Source: Cohnella phaseoli (GTDB taxonomy: Bacteria; Bacillota; Bacilli; Paenibacillales; Paenibacillaceae). From it: DNA of 64,000 nt. Both the position numbers and the translations under genes were made by a program. The stretch covers positions 49,519 through 113,518 of the forward strand of contig NZ_QRDZ01000033.1 in the NCBI RefSeq assembly GCF_003386235.1, read 5' to 3'. Positions 17,050 through 24,870 of the stretch are shown here, in pieces (the first letter of the stretch is position 1; every line of letters begins with the position of its first letter). The notes beneath the pieces are model-generated. The model made no database searches. It saw only the letters and a program-made list of their open reading frames with translations, and was not told where the DNA came from.

Positions 17050-19959
17050 ATGAAATTTGCCGTGCTCGATTTTGAAACGACGGGCATGTCGTCCGATAAA
17101 GATGAAATCATCCAGACGGGACTCGCTTTTATTGACGAAGCGGGGACCGTTTGTTCCACCTATGCGAGTTTCGTGCGGCCTTCCAGACCGATTCCCCAAG
17201 AAATTACCCGGCTTACTGGCATTGTCGACGCCGATGTAGCGAACGCGCCGGAACTGGAGGATATGCTGAGCGACATCGTGCCAATGCTTCAGGATGTCGT
17301 GCTTGTTGGACATAACGTAGGCTTCGACGCTCACTTTTTGCAGGCCGCCCTCGATAAGAGCGGCTATTTGCCGTTTGCCGGGCGGATGATCGATACGGTC
17401 GATCTGGCCAGAATTGCGTTTCCGACGCAGCCCTCGTTCTCTTTGGGGGCGCTTACGCAGGCGCTTGGCATCGCCCACGAACGCCCGCATCAGGCCGACA
17501 GCGACGCAGTCGCTACCGCCGAGCTGTTCCTGCTGTGTCGCGACAAGCTGAGAACGCTGCCGATGTTTACGTTGCAAAGGCTGGCAGCGATGTTTGATCG
17601 CGACCAGAACGACCTCGGGTGGTTGATTGCCGACGCCCTTGCTTGGCGGGAGAATCGGCCGCCGTTACCCGAAAACGGGGTTCATCATTTCCGTCAGTTC
17701 GCCATGAACGTCGGCGATTGGAGCGACGATCAGCCTTCCTCTCGCGAAGATGAGCTTATCGGTTCCCTCGAATGGCAAAGCATGGACTTCGATCGCTATT
17801 TGGAAGCGGTGCGGAACAACTTGCAGACGATTTTTCCCGGTTACGAATCCCGCGAAGGCCAAGACATTATGTTTCAAGAGGTGCATGGGGCGCTCCAGGA
17901 TGACGCTCATTTGCTCGTCGAAGCCGGAACCGGTACCGGCAAGTCGCTCGGTTATTTGCTTCCTGCCCTCTATTATGGGCGGAAAGAGGACAAAAAAATC
18001 GTCGTCAGTACCCATACGATCCAGTTACAGGAGCAGCTGCGCGAAAGAGATTTGCCGCTCCTGCAGCAGGTGTTGCCAATGCCCTTCAAGGCGGCGGTAT
18101 TCAAAGGCAGAAGCAACTATTTGTGTCTGAGAAAATTTGAGAGTCGACAGCAAATTCCCGAGCATGCGCTCGGCAAAGAGGAAGCGGTCACCCGAGCGGG
18201 CATGACCGTATGGCTTGGCGAGACGACTGGCGGCGAGTCCGAGGAGTTGAACGTCGGGGGGCGCGGCCGCGAAGAGTGGGCGGCCGTCGCAAGCGATGCG
18301 GCATCGTGCTTGAATCGGGCTTGTCCGTGGTTTAAACGATGTTTCTACCATCGAGCTAGGAACGAAGCGGGCAAAGCCGATCTAATCATTACGAACCATG
18401 CCTTGCTGTTCACCGACATGCGCGCCGAGCATCGCCTGCTCCCGGCCTACGATCGGCTGATCGTAGACGAGGCGCATCACCTGGAGGAGGTAGCCAGCAG
18501 CCATCTGGGGCAGAAAACCTCGTATTCCTCCTTGATCATTCCGCTGCAGCGAATGTGGAAGGATGCCCGTACAGGGTTATTGCCGCAACTGATCGGAACC
18601 GTTTCCGGGCTGGCTTCGGATTATGCCGGAGCTTGGGCCGAGAAGCTTGAGCTGCTAATTCCCAAAGTGCAGGAAATTCGCGATGCTTGGGAGCGTTGGA
18701 TGGAGGCGGTGTTCGCGATGCTTGCTTCCAACGCGGCGGCCGATGAAACCGGCAGTTTAACGATGCGAATCAAGCCGGCCGATTTGCCGACCCAATGGGA
18801 CGGGCTCAGCGTGGACGGCAACAACGTCATTCAGCTGTTGTCGGACCTGATTCGTCCGCTTGAGAAGTTAACGGTCGAAATTCGCGAGGAGTCGGACGAG
18901 CTCGGGATGCAGGGCCTGCTCACAGATCTGGGGGGCGTATTAAAAGACCTATCCAACATTCGGGCGGACACGCAGTCGTTCGTAACGCTAGGACGCCCCG
19001 AGTTCGTCTATTGGGCGGAAGGGCATACGCAGTATCGCAATCGTTCCGTCGGGATCTACGGGGCTCCTGCGGACGTTAGCGAGCTGCTGAAAGAAGGGAT
19101 GTTCGATAAAAAAGCGAGCGTCGTCATGACGTCGGCGACGCTGACCATCGACAAATCCTTCAAGTACGTGACCGATCAGCTTGGGTTGAGCGATGCGGAG
19201 AAAAACGGGCGACTCAAAACGGCGATGCTGCCGTCTCCGTTCCGTTATCGTGAACAGGCGCTTGTGCTCATTCCGCGCGATTTCCCGGGCATCAAGGGAA
19301 GAGACGGAGAGGCGGCCTTCGTGAGCGCGCTGATCGCTTCGCTGCACGAGACCGCCTTGACGGTAGGCGGGAGAATGCTTGTTCTGTTCACTTCTTACCG
19401 GATGCTAAGGCATGTGTACGGCCCGCTTAAAGACAGCCTGGAGCAAGCCGGCATCCAGGTGCTTGGCCAAGGGGTGGACGACGGCAGCAGAACGAGGCTG
19501 ACGCAGCAGTTCATGAAGCGGCCGGCTTCGGTACTGCTCGGCACCAGCAGCTTCTGGGAAGGCATCGATTTGCCGGGCGATGCGCTCACCTGCCTGGCGA
19601 TTGTCAGATTGCCGTTTCAGCCGCCGAACCACCCGGTAGCGGAAGCTAAGTCGGAGAAGCTGCAAGCCGAGAATCAGAATCCGTTCATGAAGCTGTCGCT
19701 GCCGCAGGCGGTCATCAAGTTCAAGCAGGGATTCGGACGTCTTGTTCGCACGGCGAGCGACAAAGGGATCGTCATTTTGTACGATACGAGAGTGATCGAT
19801 ACGAACTACGGGAAGTACTTTCTGTACTCGCTGCCGGGTCCGAAGATGGAGCATTTGCCGCTGGCCGGCATGACTTCGCGCATTCGGCAATGGCTGCAGC
19901 CGCAAGACGGCGAACTTAACACGCTCGCCACGGGGCAAGAGAGAGGGGACATGCGATGA
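17050..19959 (+). CDS. dinG: DinG helicase with N-terminal DEDDh exonuclease domain
   Basis: 969 residues in two parts. Residues 1-170 are a DnaQ-like 3'-5' exonuclease with all DEDDh residues visible (DFETTG, GHNVGFDAHFL, PHQADSDAVATAEL). The rest is an XPD/DinG superfamily 2 helicase with Walker A AGTGTGKS (292-299) and DEAH box (473-476). Four cysteines at 359, 420, 425 and 431 match the spacing of the E. coli DinG 4Fe-4S ligands (gaps of 5 and 6 in the last three). Some Firmicute DinG proteins have lost these. The ATG at 17050 has AAAGGAAG upstream. It overlaps rex by 4 bases. The likely role is DNA repair or replication-fork processing. Confidence 0.92.
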   Translation: MKFAVLDFETTGMSSDKDEIIQTGLAFIDEAGTVCSTYASFVRPSRPIPQEITRLTGIVDADVANAPELEDMLSDIVPMLQDVVLVGHNVGFDAHFLQAALDKSGYLPFAGRMIDTVDLARIAFPTQPSFSLGALTQALGIAHERPHQADSDAVATAELFLLCRDKLRTLPMFTLQRLAAMFDRDQNDLGWLIADALAWRENRPPLPENGVHHFRQFAMNVGDWSDDQPSSREDELIGSLEWQSMDFDRYLEAVRNNLQTIFPGYESREGQDIMFQEVHGALQDDAHLLVEAGTGTGKSLGYLLPALYYGRKEDKKIVVSTHTIQLQEQLRERDLPLLQQVLPMPFKAAVFKGRSNYLCLRKFESRQQIPEHALGKEEAVTRAGMTVWLGETTGGESEELNVGGRGREEWAAVASDAASCLNRACPWFKRCFYHRARNEAGKADLIITNHALLFTDMRAEHRLLPAYDRLIVDEAHHLEEVASSHLGQKTSYSSLIIPLQRMWKDARTGLLPQLIGTVSGLASDYAGAWAEKLELLIPKVQEIRDAWERWMEAVFAMLASNAAADETGSLTMRIKPADLPTQWDGLSVDGNNVIQLLSDLIRPLEKLTVEIREESDELGMQGLLTDLGGVLKDLSNIRADTQSFVTLGRPEFVYWAEGHTQYRNRSVGIYGAPADVSELLKEGMFDKKASVVMTSATLTIDKSFKYVTDQLGLSDAEKNGRLKTAMLPSPFRYREQALVLIPRDFPGIKGRDGEAAFVSALIASLHETALTVGGRMLVLFTSYRMLRHVYGPLKDSLEQAGIQVLGQGVDDGSRTRLTQQFMKRPASVLLGTSSFWEGIDLPGDALTCLAIVRLPFQPPNHPVAEAKSEKLQAENQNPFMKLSLPQAVIKFKQGFGRLVRTASDKGIVILYDTRVIDTNYGKYFLYSLPGPKMEHLPLAGMTSRIRQWLQPQDGELNTLATGQERGDMR

Positions 19960-20615
19960 AGCCGATTAAAATATCCGAAGCCGTCGTTAGAAGACTGCCG
20001 ATCTATTTGCGTTACCTGAACGAGTTGAGCCTCAGCAACATTCAGACCGTATCCTCGCAGGACTTAGGAGAAAAGCTAGACCTCAATCCGGCGCAAATCC
20101 GCAAGGACTTGGCCTATTTCGGAGAGTTCGGGCGTAAAGGCGTCGGCTATAACGTCGATTATCTGATCGAGAAGATTCGACAAATATTGAAATTGGACAA
20201 AACGATGAACGTGGCTTTGGTCGGTACGGGTAACCTGGGGCGAGCTTTGTGCAACTATAATATGTATATTAAAGACAATATGAAAATCGTGGCCGTATTC
20301 GATGCGGACATGAGCAAGGCGGGAACTTCAATCAACCACCTTCAGGTGCAACCGATGCAGGAGCTGGCTGAGACGGTGCGCAAGCTGGATATTGCGGTCG
20401 GCATTATTACCGTGCCGGCAGGCGAAGCGCAGAACGTCGCCGACCGGTTCGTCTCGGCAGGCATACGCGGCTTGCTTAACTTCGCCCCTGTCGTCCTGAA
20501 GGCCGCTCCCGGCGTACGCATCCATAACGCCGACTTTACCGCCGAGCTGCTCAGTTTGGCCTACTACATGGACGATCAAAACGAGGAACAAGAGGAAGGG
20601 GATGCGGAGCAATGA
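19956..20615 (+). CDS. rex: Redox-sensing transcriptional repressor Rex
   Basis: A 219-residue repressor that reads the NADH/NAD+ ratio and controls fermentation and respiration genes. The N-terminal winged helix (LSNIQTVSSQDLGEKLDLNPAQIRKDLAYFGEFGRKGVGY) and the Rossmann motif VALVGTGNLGRAL (about residues 86-98) are both typical, as is the C-terminal domain-swapped helix (ADFTAELLSLAYYM). It starts inside the dinG stop codon and overlaps the next gene, so it belongs to the dinG operon. No clear full Rex operator was found in the window. Confidence 0.95.
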   Translation: MKPIKISEAVVRRLPIYLRYLNELSLSNIQTVSSQDLGEKLDLNPAQIRKDLAYFGEFGRKGVGYNVDYLIEKIRQILKLDKTMNVALVGTGNLGRALCNYNMYIKDNMKIVAVFDADMSKAGTSINHLQVQPMQELAETVRKLDIAVGIITVPAGEAQNVADRFVSAGIRGLLNFAPVVLKAAPGVRIHNADFTAELLSLAYYMDDQNEEQEEGDAEQ

Positions 20616-21916
20616 CGCGGCTGCTGATCAAGCAAGGGACATTCGTAACGATTGATGAACAATTTTCCGTGTTTCAAGGTTGGCTGGCCGTAGAGAACGG
20701 CCAAATCGCAGCTATGGGGGAAGGCGAAGTTCCGCAGCGGGAGAGCGAGTCGGCGACCGAGATATTGGACGGCAGCGGACTGCTGTTTATGCCGGGTCTT
20801 ATTAACACCCACGGACATGCGGCGATGTCGCTGTTGCGCGGAATGGCCGACGATCTCGTGCTTCAGGATTGGCTGCAAAATCATATGTGGCCGACCGAGG
20901 CCAAATTTACCGGAGACGACGTGTACTGGGGCTCGGCGCTGGCCGCAGTAGAGATGATCAAGAGCGGCACGACGACGTTCGTCGATATGTACGACCATAT
21001 GCAGCGCGTGGCCGAAGTGACGGAGACGTCCGGTTTGAGGGCCAGCCTGACGCGCGGCGTAATCGGCCTTTGTCCGGAAGACGTACAGAAGGCAAAGCTG
21101 GAGGACGCGATCCGTTTTGCGAGGGAGTGGCACGGCCAGGCGAACGGACGGATCAACGTTATGATTTCGCCGCACGCTCCATACACCTGCCCTCCAGATT
21201 ATATTTTGAAATTCGTCGAGGCGGCGCACGAGTTGGATTTGCCGATGCACACGCACATGTCCGAAACGCTGGCCGAGGTGGAGCAGAACGTGCGCGACTA
21301 TGGCTGCCGTCCGGTCGAGCATCTTGATCGTCTCGGCATGTTCAGCCGGCCGACTCTCGTTGCTCACGCAGTTCACCTGAACGATGAAGAAATCGCTTTG
21401 CTGGCCGAGCGCAAGGTTGCCGTATCGCATAACCCGATCAGCAATCTGAAGCTGGCTAGCGGAGTAGCCCGGGTGCCCGATCTGCTCAAGGCGGGCGTGA
21501 CCGTATCGCTCGGAACGGACGGCGCGGCCAGCAATAACAATCTTGACCTGTTCCAGGAGATGACGACCGCCGCGCTGCTGCATAAAGGCGTGAGCGGCGA
21601 TCCGACCGTTGTCCCGGCCGTGGAGGCGCTGCGCATGGCGACGTTGTACGGGGCGCGCTCGCTAGGTCTGGAAGGCGCTGTAGGCCAACTCAAGGTCGGT
21701 CTCAAGGCGGACATCATCGCCGTCAATATCGCGCAAGCGCACTTCGTGCCTCGTACGGATTACGTATCTCATCTCGTCTACTCGGGCAGAGGCTCGGATG
21801 TCGTGCACGTATGGGTTGACGGGAAGCAGCTGCTTCGCGACCGTCAGCTGACGACGCTTGACGAGGAGAAAATTATGGCCGAAGCAGAGCTCTGCTACCG
21901 GAGGCTGCGCGCATGA
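20612..21916 (+). CDS. mtaD: 5'-methylthioadenosine / S-adenosylhomocysteine deaminase
   Basis: A 434-residue amidohydrolase of the MTA/SAH deaminase group. Metal ligands appear in NTHGHAAMSLLRGMADD, in HTHMSET and in the late SLGTDGAASNNNLD block. The W-rich LQDWLQNHMWPTEAKF segment is typical of this subfamily. It deaminates the adenine ring of MTA or SAH to inosine forms. Substrate preference among MTA, SAH and adenosine cannot be fixed by eye. Its presence beside the methionine-salvage genes about 11 kb away suggests that MTA is handled in more than one way. Overlaps rex at the start and the ypmB-like gene at the end. Confidence 0.88.
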   Translation: MTRLLIKQGTFVTIDEQFSVFQGWLAVENGQIAAMGEGEVPQRESESATEILDGSGLLFMPGLINTHGHAAMSLLRGMADDLVLQDWLQNHMWPTEAKFTGDDVYWGSALAAVEMIKSGTTTFVDMYDHMQRVAEVTETSGLRASLTRGVIGLCPEDVQKAKLEDAIRFAREWHGQANGRINVMISPHAPYTCPPDYILKFVEAAHELDLPMHTHMSETLAEVEQNVRDYGCRPVEHLDRLGMFSRPTLVAHAVHLNDEEIALLAERKVAVSHNPISNLKLASGVARVPDLLKAGVTVSLGTDGAASNNNLDLFQEMTTAALLHKGVSGDPTVVPAVEALRMATLYGARSLGLEGAVGQLKVGLKADIIAVNIAQAHFVPRTDYVSHLVYSGRGSDVVHVWVDGKQLLRDRQLTTLDEEKIMAEAELCYRRLRA

Positions 21917-22437
21917 ATATGAGCCGAAGCGAAGGCAAGCGGGTGCTGCCTTCCTTTACGCTTGGCAGATGGCTGTTCATTATAAGCGGATTTATTCTGT
22001 TCCTTATCGTCTCGTTCGTGCTTTACGTACGTTCCGCTGATTCGGACTATCGCCGCGCGGAAAACGAGGCAATCCGGATCGGCAAAGCTCAGGGCGAGCT
22101 CGTCAACGTGTTCGAGGCTGTGCGCCATACGTGGCAAGGGAATGTGTGGATCGTGACGGGAGAGGATGCCGGCGGCGAGCGCTGGACCGTATTCGAGCTG
22201 GAGAACGAAATCGTACGGAAAAAAGCGAGCGAAAACCTCACCGAGGAGCAGATGCTCGCCAAATTCGCAGCAGCTCATACGGGCAAGCCGATCCGCATTA
22301 TGCCCGCTTGGTTCAACGGTCAGCCGGCGTGGGAAATTCGCTATCGGAACGAAGGCGACGAGCGACTTCAGTCTCTCGATTTCTATTCGTTCGAGGATGG
22401 ATCGCTCATTCGTACTTATGTATTGTCGAACCTTTAA
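21913..22437 (+). CDS. ypmB: YpmB/TseB-like membrane-anchored protein (DUF5590)
   Basis: A 174-residue protein with a cytoplasmic basic N-terminus, one membrane segment (LFIISGFILFLIVSFVLYVRS, about residues 19-39) and an extracytoplasmic domain with the PepSY-like block VNVFEAVRHTWQGNVWIVTGEDAGGERWTVFE. It resembles B. subtilis YpmB, recently linked to penicillin-binding-protein-dependent cell elongation (TseB). The gene follows dinG-rex-mtaD by overlap; in B. subtilis ypmB also follows dinG. Last gene before a terminator. Confidence 0.8.
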   Translation: MNMSRSEGKRVLPSFTLGRWLFIISGFILFLIVSFVLYVRSADSDYRRAENEAIRIGKAQGELVNVFEAVRHTWQGNVWIVTGEDAGGERWTVFELENEIVRKKASENLTEEQMLAKFAAAHTGKPIRIMPAWFNGQPAWEIRYRNEGDERLQSLDFYSFEDGSLIRTYVLSNL

Positions 22438-22461
22438 AAAACGCCGATAAGGCGTTTTTTT
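22435..22461 (+). terminator. Intrinsic terminator of the dinG-ypmB operon
   Basis: AAAAACGCC-GATAA-GGCGTTTTTTT, a symmetric A/T-flanked stem that would work in either direction. Confidence 0.9.
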
Positions 22462-22504
22462 GTTGGATTCCCAGTCATCGTCTAACGATTCGTCTATCAT
22501 TTCC

Positions 22505-22513
22505 TGATATACT
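22505..22513 (+). promoter_or_regulatory. Possible extended -10 promoter for the FtsH-like operon
   Basis: TG-A-TATACT at 22505-22513 is an extended -10 box with no good -35. It would give a leader of roughly 180 bases before the gene at 22698. Confidence 0.35.
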
Positions 22514-22625
22514 ATGTGATGTACTTGCGATATAGATTGAACGGAGTTGCGTCAAAGAGACGACCTAATTCAATCAGAGCAGCTCCCTTTCGGCATGCAA
22601 TGGGCACATTTTTTAATAACTCTCG

Positions 22626-22642
22626 TTTGACCAAAACTGACC
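22626..22642 (-). promoter_or_regulatory. CtsR-like heat-shock operator
   Basis: On the minus strand the sequence reads GGTCAGT-TTT-GGTCAAA. This is the tandem heptad layout of the CtsR operator (GGTCAAA, three bases, GGTCAAA) with 12 of 14 heptad bases matching. It lies 56 bases before a protease operon, a typical CtsR target. Confidence 0.5.
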
Positions 22643-22697
22643 AGTCCCGATCGTCGCCGACGGCGCAGTCAAGTTTAATGATGGAGGGGATCGGCTA

Positions 22698-23234
22698 ATG
22701 AATAAGCTGAAAATCGTACCGATAGCGATAACCGCGGCGTTGACCGCAGTTCTATTGTTCGGAGGATGGTTTGCCTATCGCCATTACGGCATTGAGAAGC
22801 CGCTTGATAGAGCGGCGGCATCGATTCCCGGCGTGGAGGCCGCAAATATCGAAACGACCGGGACGCTCGTAAAAGTCAGCGTCGAACTGGATTCCGACGC
22901 CGACTTGGGCGAAGTGTACCGTACGATTAAGAAGAACGGAGCTCAGCAGATCGGCAGCCGCCAACTGGAGCTGCAGGTGACGGCTCCCGGCAGCGAGCTG
23001 CTGGACAAGGCATGGAGCTATTCTTTGTTCGATGTCGCCGAGGCGATGGAGAACCGCAAATATTCGAGCATTCGCGAAGCGATGACGAAGCTGTCGGAGC
23101 AGTTTCCAAACGTAGAGGCGACAACGGATATCGACGAGAGCAACGTTTACGTTTCGTTAAAGGACGGAGACAGAGCGAAATTCGTCGTGCTTCCGCGTCA
23201 GCCTGCGACATTGGGGGTGTGGCCGAATGCGTAA
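22698..23234 (+). CDS. Membrane-anchored protein partnered with the FtsH-like protease
   Basis: I do not recognise a family for this 178-residue protein. It has one N-terminal membrane segment (IVPIAITAALTAVLLFGGWFAYRHY, about residues 6-30) and an exported domain of about 145 residues with alternating hydrophobic pattern (VEAANIETTGTLVKVSVELDSDADLGEVYRTIKK), perhaps alpha/beta. Its last 8 bases overlap the FtsH-like gene, so the two are made together. The protease lacks the usual extracytoplasmic N-terminal domain of FtsH, so this protein may supply it in trans; this is inference. ATG at 22698 with ATGGAGGGGATC upstream. Confidence 0.75.
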   Translation: MNKLKIVPIAITAALTAVLLFGGWFAYRHYGIEKPLDRAAASIPGVEAANIETTGTLVKVSVELDSDADLGEVYRTIKKNGAQQIGSRQLELQVTAPGSELLDKAWSYSLFDVAEAMENRKYSSIREAMTKLSEQFPNVEATTDIDESNVYVSLKDGDRAKFVVLPRQPATLGVWPNA

Positions 23235-24726
23235 AATCGGAAATTACGGAAAAGAAATGGCGGTCGGAGCGCTGATCGTCACGCTTGTTTTTCTAGTGTA
23301 TGTCGGATTGCCGCCAGCCATACTGGTGATGGGACTCGTCATGTTCGGCGGGATTTATTTGTTCAGCCGTTCGCGCGGAATGGCGATGGGAGCGGCCGGA
23401 GGCAAGAAAACGATCGTTCGCAAACCGGAATTTCTCACCTTCGACGATATCGGCGGACAAGACCAGCCGAAGCGGGAGCTGCAGGAAGCGTTGGATTTTC
23501 TTGTTTACAAGGACAAAATTAAGAAGCTCGGCATTCGTCCGCTTAAAGGCATTTTGCTGACAGGGCCCCCTGGGACGGGGAAAACGCTGCTGGCGAAAGC
23601 GGCGGCGCAGTACACGCACTCCGCATTCATAGCGGCGTCCGGGAGCGAGTTCGTGGAGATGTATGTCGGCGTGGGCGCCGGGCGAATTCGCGATCTATTC
23701 AAGGAGGCGCGCCAGCAGGCCGTTAAATTGAAGCGCACCAGCGCCATTATTTTTATCGATGAGATCGACGGAATCGGCGGCAAAAGAGACGGAGGCCAGC
23801 ATCGCGAGTACGATCAGACGTTGAACCAGTTGTTGACGGAGATGGACGGCGTGCAGGGAGACGAAACGGTGCGCGTGCTGCTGATTGCGGCGACGAACCG
23901 CAAGGAGCTGCTTGACCCGGCGCTGCTGCGCCCAGGCCGCTTCGACCGCCATATTCAGGTCGATATGCCGGATAAGAACGGCAGAGAGCACATTTTGAAG
24001 CTGCACGCTCGCAACAAGCCGCTGGCCGGCGATGCCTCGCTCGTTAAGGTGGCGGAGGAGACGTTCGGATTTTCCGGAGCGCAGCTGGAAAGCGTCATGA
24101 ATGAAGCGGCGATCTATGCCATGCGCGAGGAAGCGGAGCAAATTGCGATGGCGCATCTGTCGCAGGCCATCGACAAGGTCATGATGGGCGAACGGATGGA
24201 TCGCGAGACGACGCGCGAGGAGCGGGAGCGGGTGGCGATTCATGAGTTGGGCCATGCGATCGTCGCCGAGACAGTACGTCCGGACAGCGTTGCTCAAGTG
24301 TCTCTTACGCCGCGCGGACAAGCGCTAGGCTACGTGCGTCATCATCCCCGCCAGGATAGCTACCTCTATACGAAGACAGTGCTTGAGGAACAAATTATGA
24401 TCGCGCTTGGCGGCGCCGTCGCGGAAGAGATTTTTTACGGCGGTCGGAGCACGGGCTCTAAGGGAGACTTCGATCAAGCGACTTCGATCGTTAGGACGAT
24501 GATCGAATCCGGCATGTCCGAACTGGGCATCGTTCACCCGCAGGCGCTGACGCAGGAACAGTGGTCGGCGGAGAACGCCGCTATTCTCGGCGGTTTGACA
24601 GACAAGACGAGAGAACTGCTGGATCGCCGCAAAGCATCGTTTAAGCTGCTTCTCAACCATCTGATTAGCGAGGAAACGCTGTCCGGCAAGCAGTTGAGAG
24701 ATATTTTGAGTGGCGAAGCCGCGTAA
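23227..24726 (+). CDS. Compact FtsH-like ATP-dependent zinc metalloprotease
   Basis: 499 residues, against about 610-650 for normal FtsH. The N-terminus has a hydrophobic hairpin (GALIVTLVFLVYVGLPPAILVMGLVMFGGIYLF) with almost no extracytoplasmic loop. The AAA+ module has Walker A GPPGTGKT (113-120), Walker B FIDEID, pore motif EMYVGVGAGRIRDLF and the second region of homology DPALLRPGRFDRHI. The peptidase part has HELGH (339-343) and a third zinc ligand, probably D414 in KGDFDQAT. All catalytic residues are intact, so it should degrade membrane or misfolded proteins. It is probably a paralogue of the main FtsH, which is not in this window. Confidence 0.85.
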   Translation: MRKIGNYGKEMAVGALIVTLVFLVYVGLPPAILVMGLVMFGGIYLFSRSRGMAMGAAGGKKTIVRKPEFLTFDDIGGQDQPKRELQEALDFLVYKDKIKKLGIRPLKGILLTGPPGTGKTLLAKAAAQYTHSAFIAASGSEFVEMYVGVGAGRIRDLFKEARQQAVKLKRTSAIIFIDEIDGIGGKRDGGQHREYDQTLNQLLTEMDGVQGDETVRVLLIAATNRKELLDPALLRPGRFDRHIQVDMPDKNGREHILKLHARNKPLAGDASLVKVAEETFGFSGAQLESVMNEAAIYAMREEAEQIAMAHLSQAIDKVMMGERMDRETTREERERVAIHELGHAIVAETVRPDSVAQVSLTPRGQALGYVRHHPRQDSYLYTKTVLEEQIMIALGGAVAEEIFYGGRSTGSKGDFDQATSIVRTMIESGMSELGIVHPQALTQEQWSAENAAILGGLTDKTRELLDRRKASFKLLLNHLISEETLSGKQLRDILSGEAA

Positions 24727-24751
24727 GTCGAAGTGAATAATCGAAAATGAA

Positions 24752-24788
24752 TCCCAGTATCCGTAATTCTCGGAGGCTGGGGTTCTTT
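24752..24788 (+). terminator. Intrinsic terminator after the FtsH-like gene
   Basis: CCCAG-TAT-CCG...CGG-AGG-CTGGG forms a two-part stem followed by GTTCTTT. Confidence 0.7.
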
Positions 24789-24795
24789 GCGCCGC

Positions 24796-24814
24796 TTTCA
24801 GAAAAATTTCAGAA
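24796..24814 (+). promoter_or_regulatory. Direct repeat upstream of the chemotaxis receptor gene
   Basis: TTTCAGAA occurs at 24796-24803 and 24807-24814, an 11-bp spacing typical of OmpR/PhoB-type regulator sites. A possible -10 box (TATAAA, 24823-24828) follows; the repeats cover the -35 position, which has no consensus box. Confidence 0.4.
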
Positions 24815-24870
24815 CGATAATGTATAAATAAGAGTTGAGGATGTATCGGTGAAAGGATGAATAATAAGTC

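Noticed and set aside
22479..22487. ECF -10 element CGTCTAACG after the ypmB terminator
   Set aside because: There is no TGAAC-like -35 at a 16-base distance; the position falls in the terminator T run.
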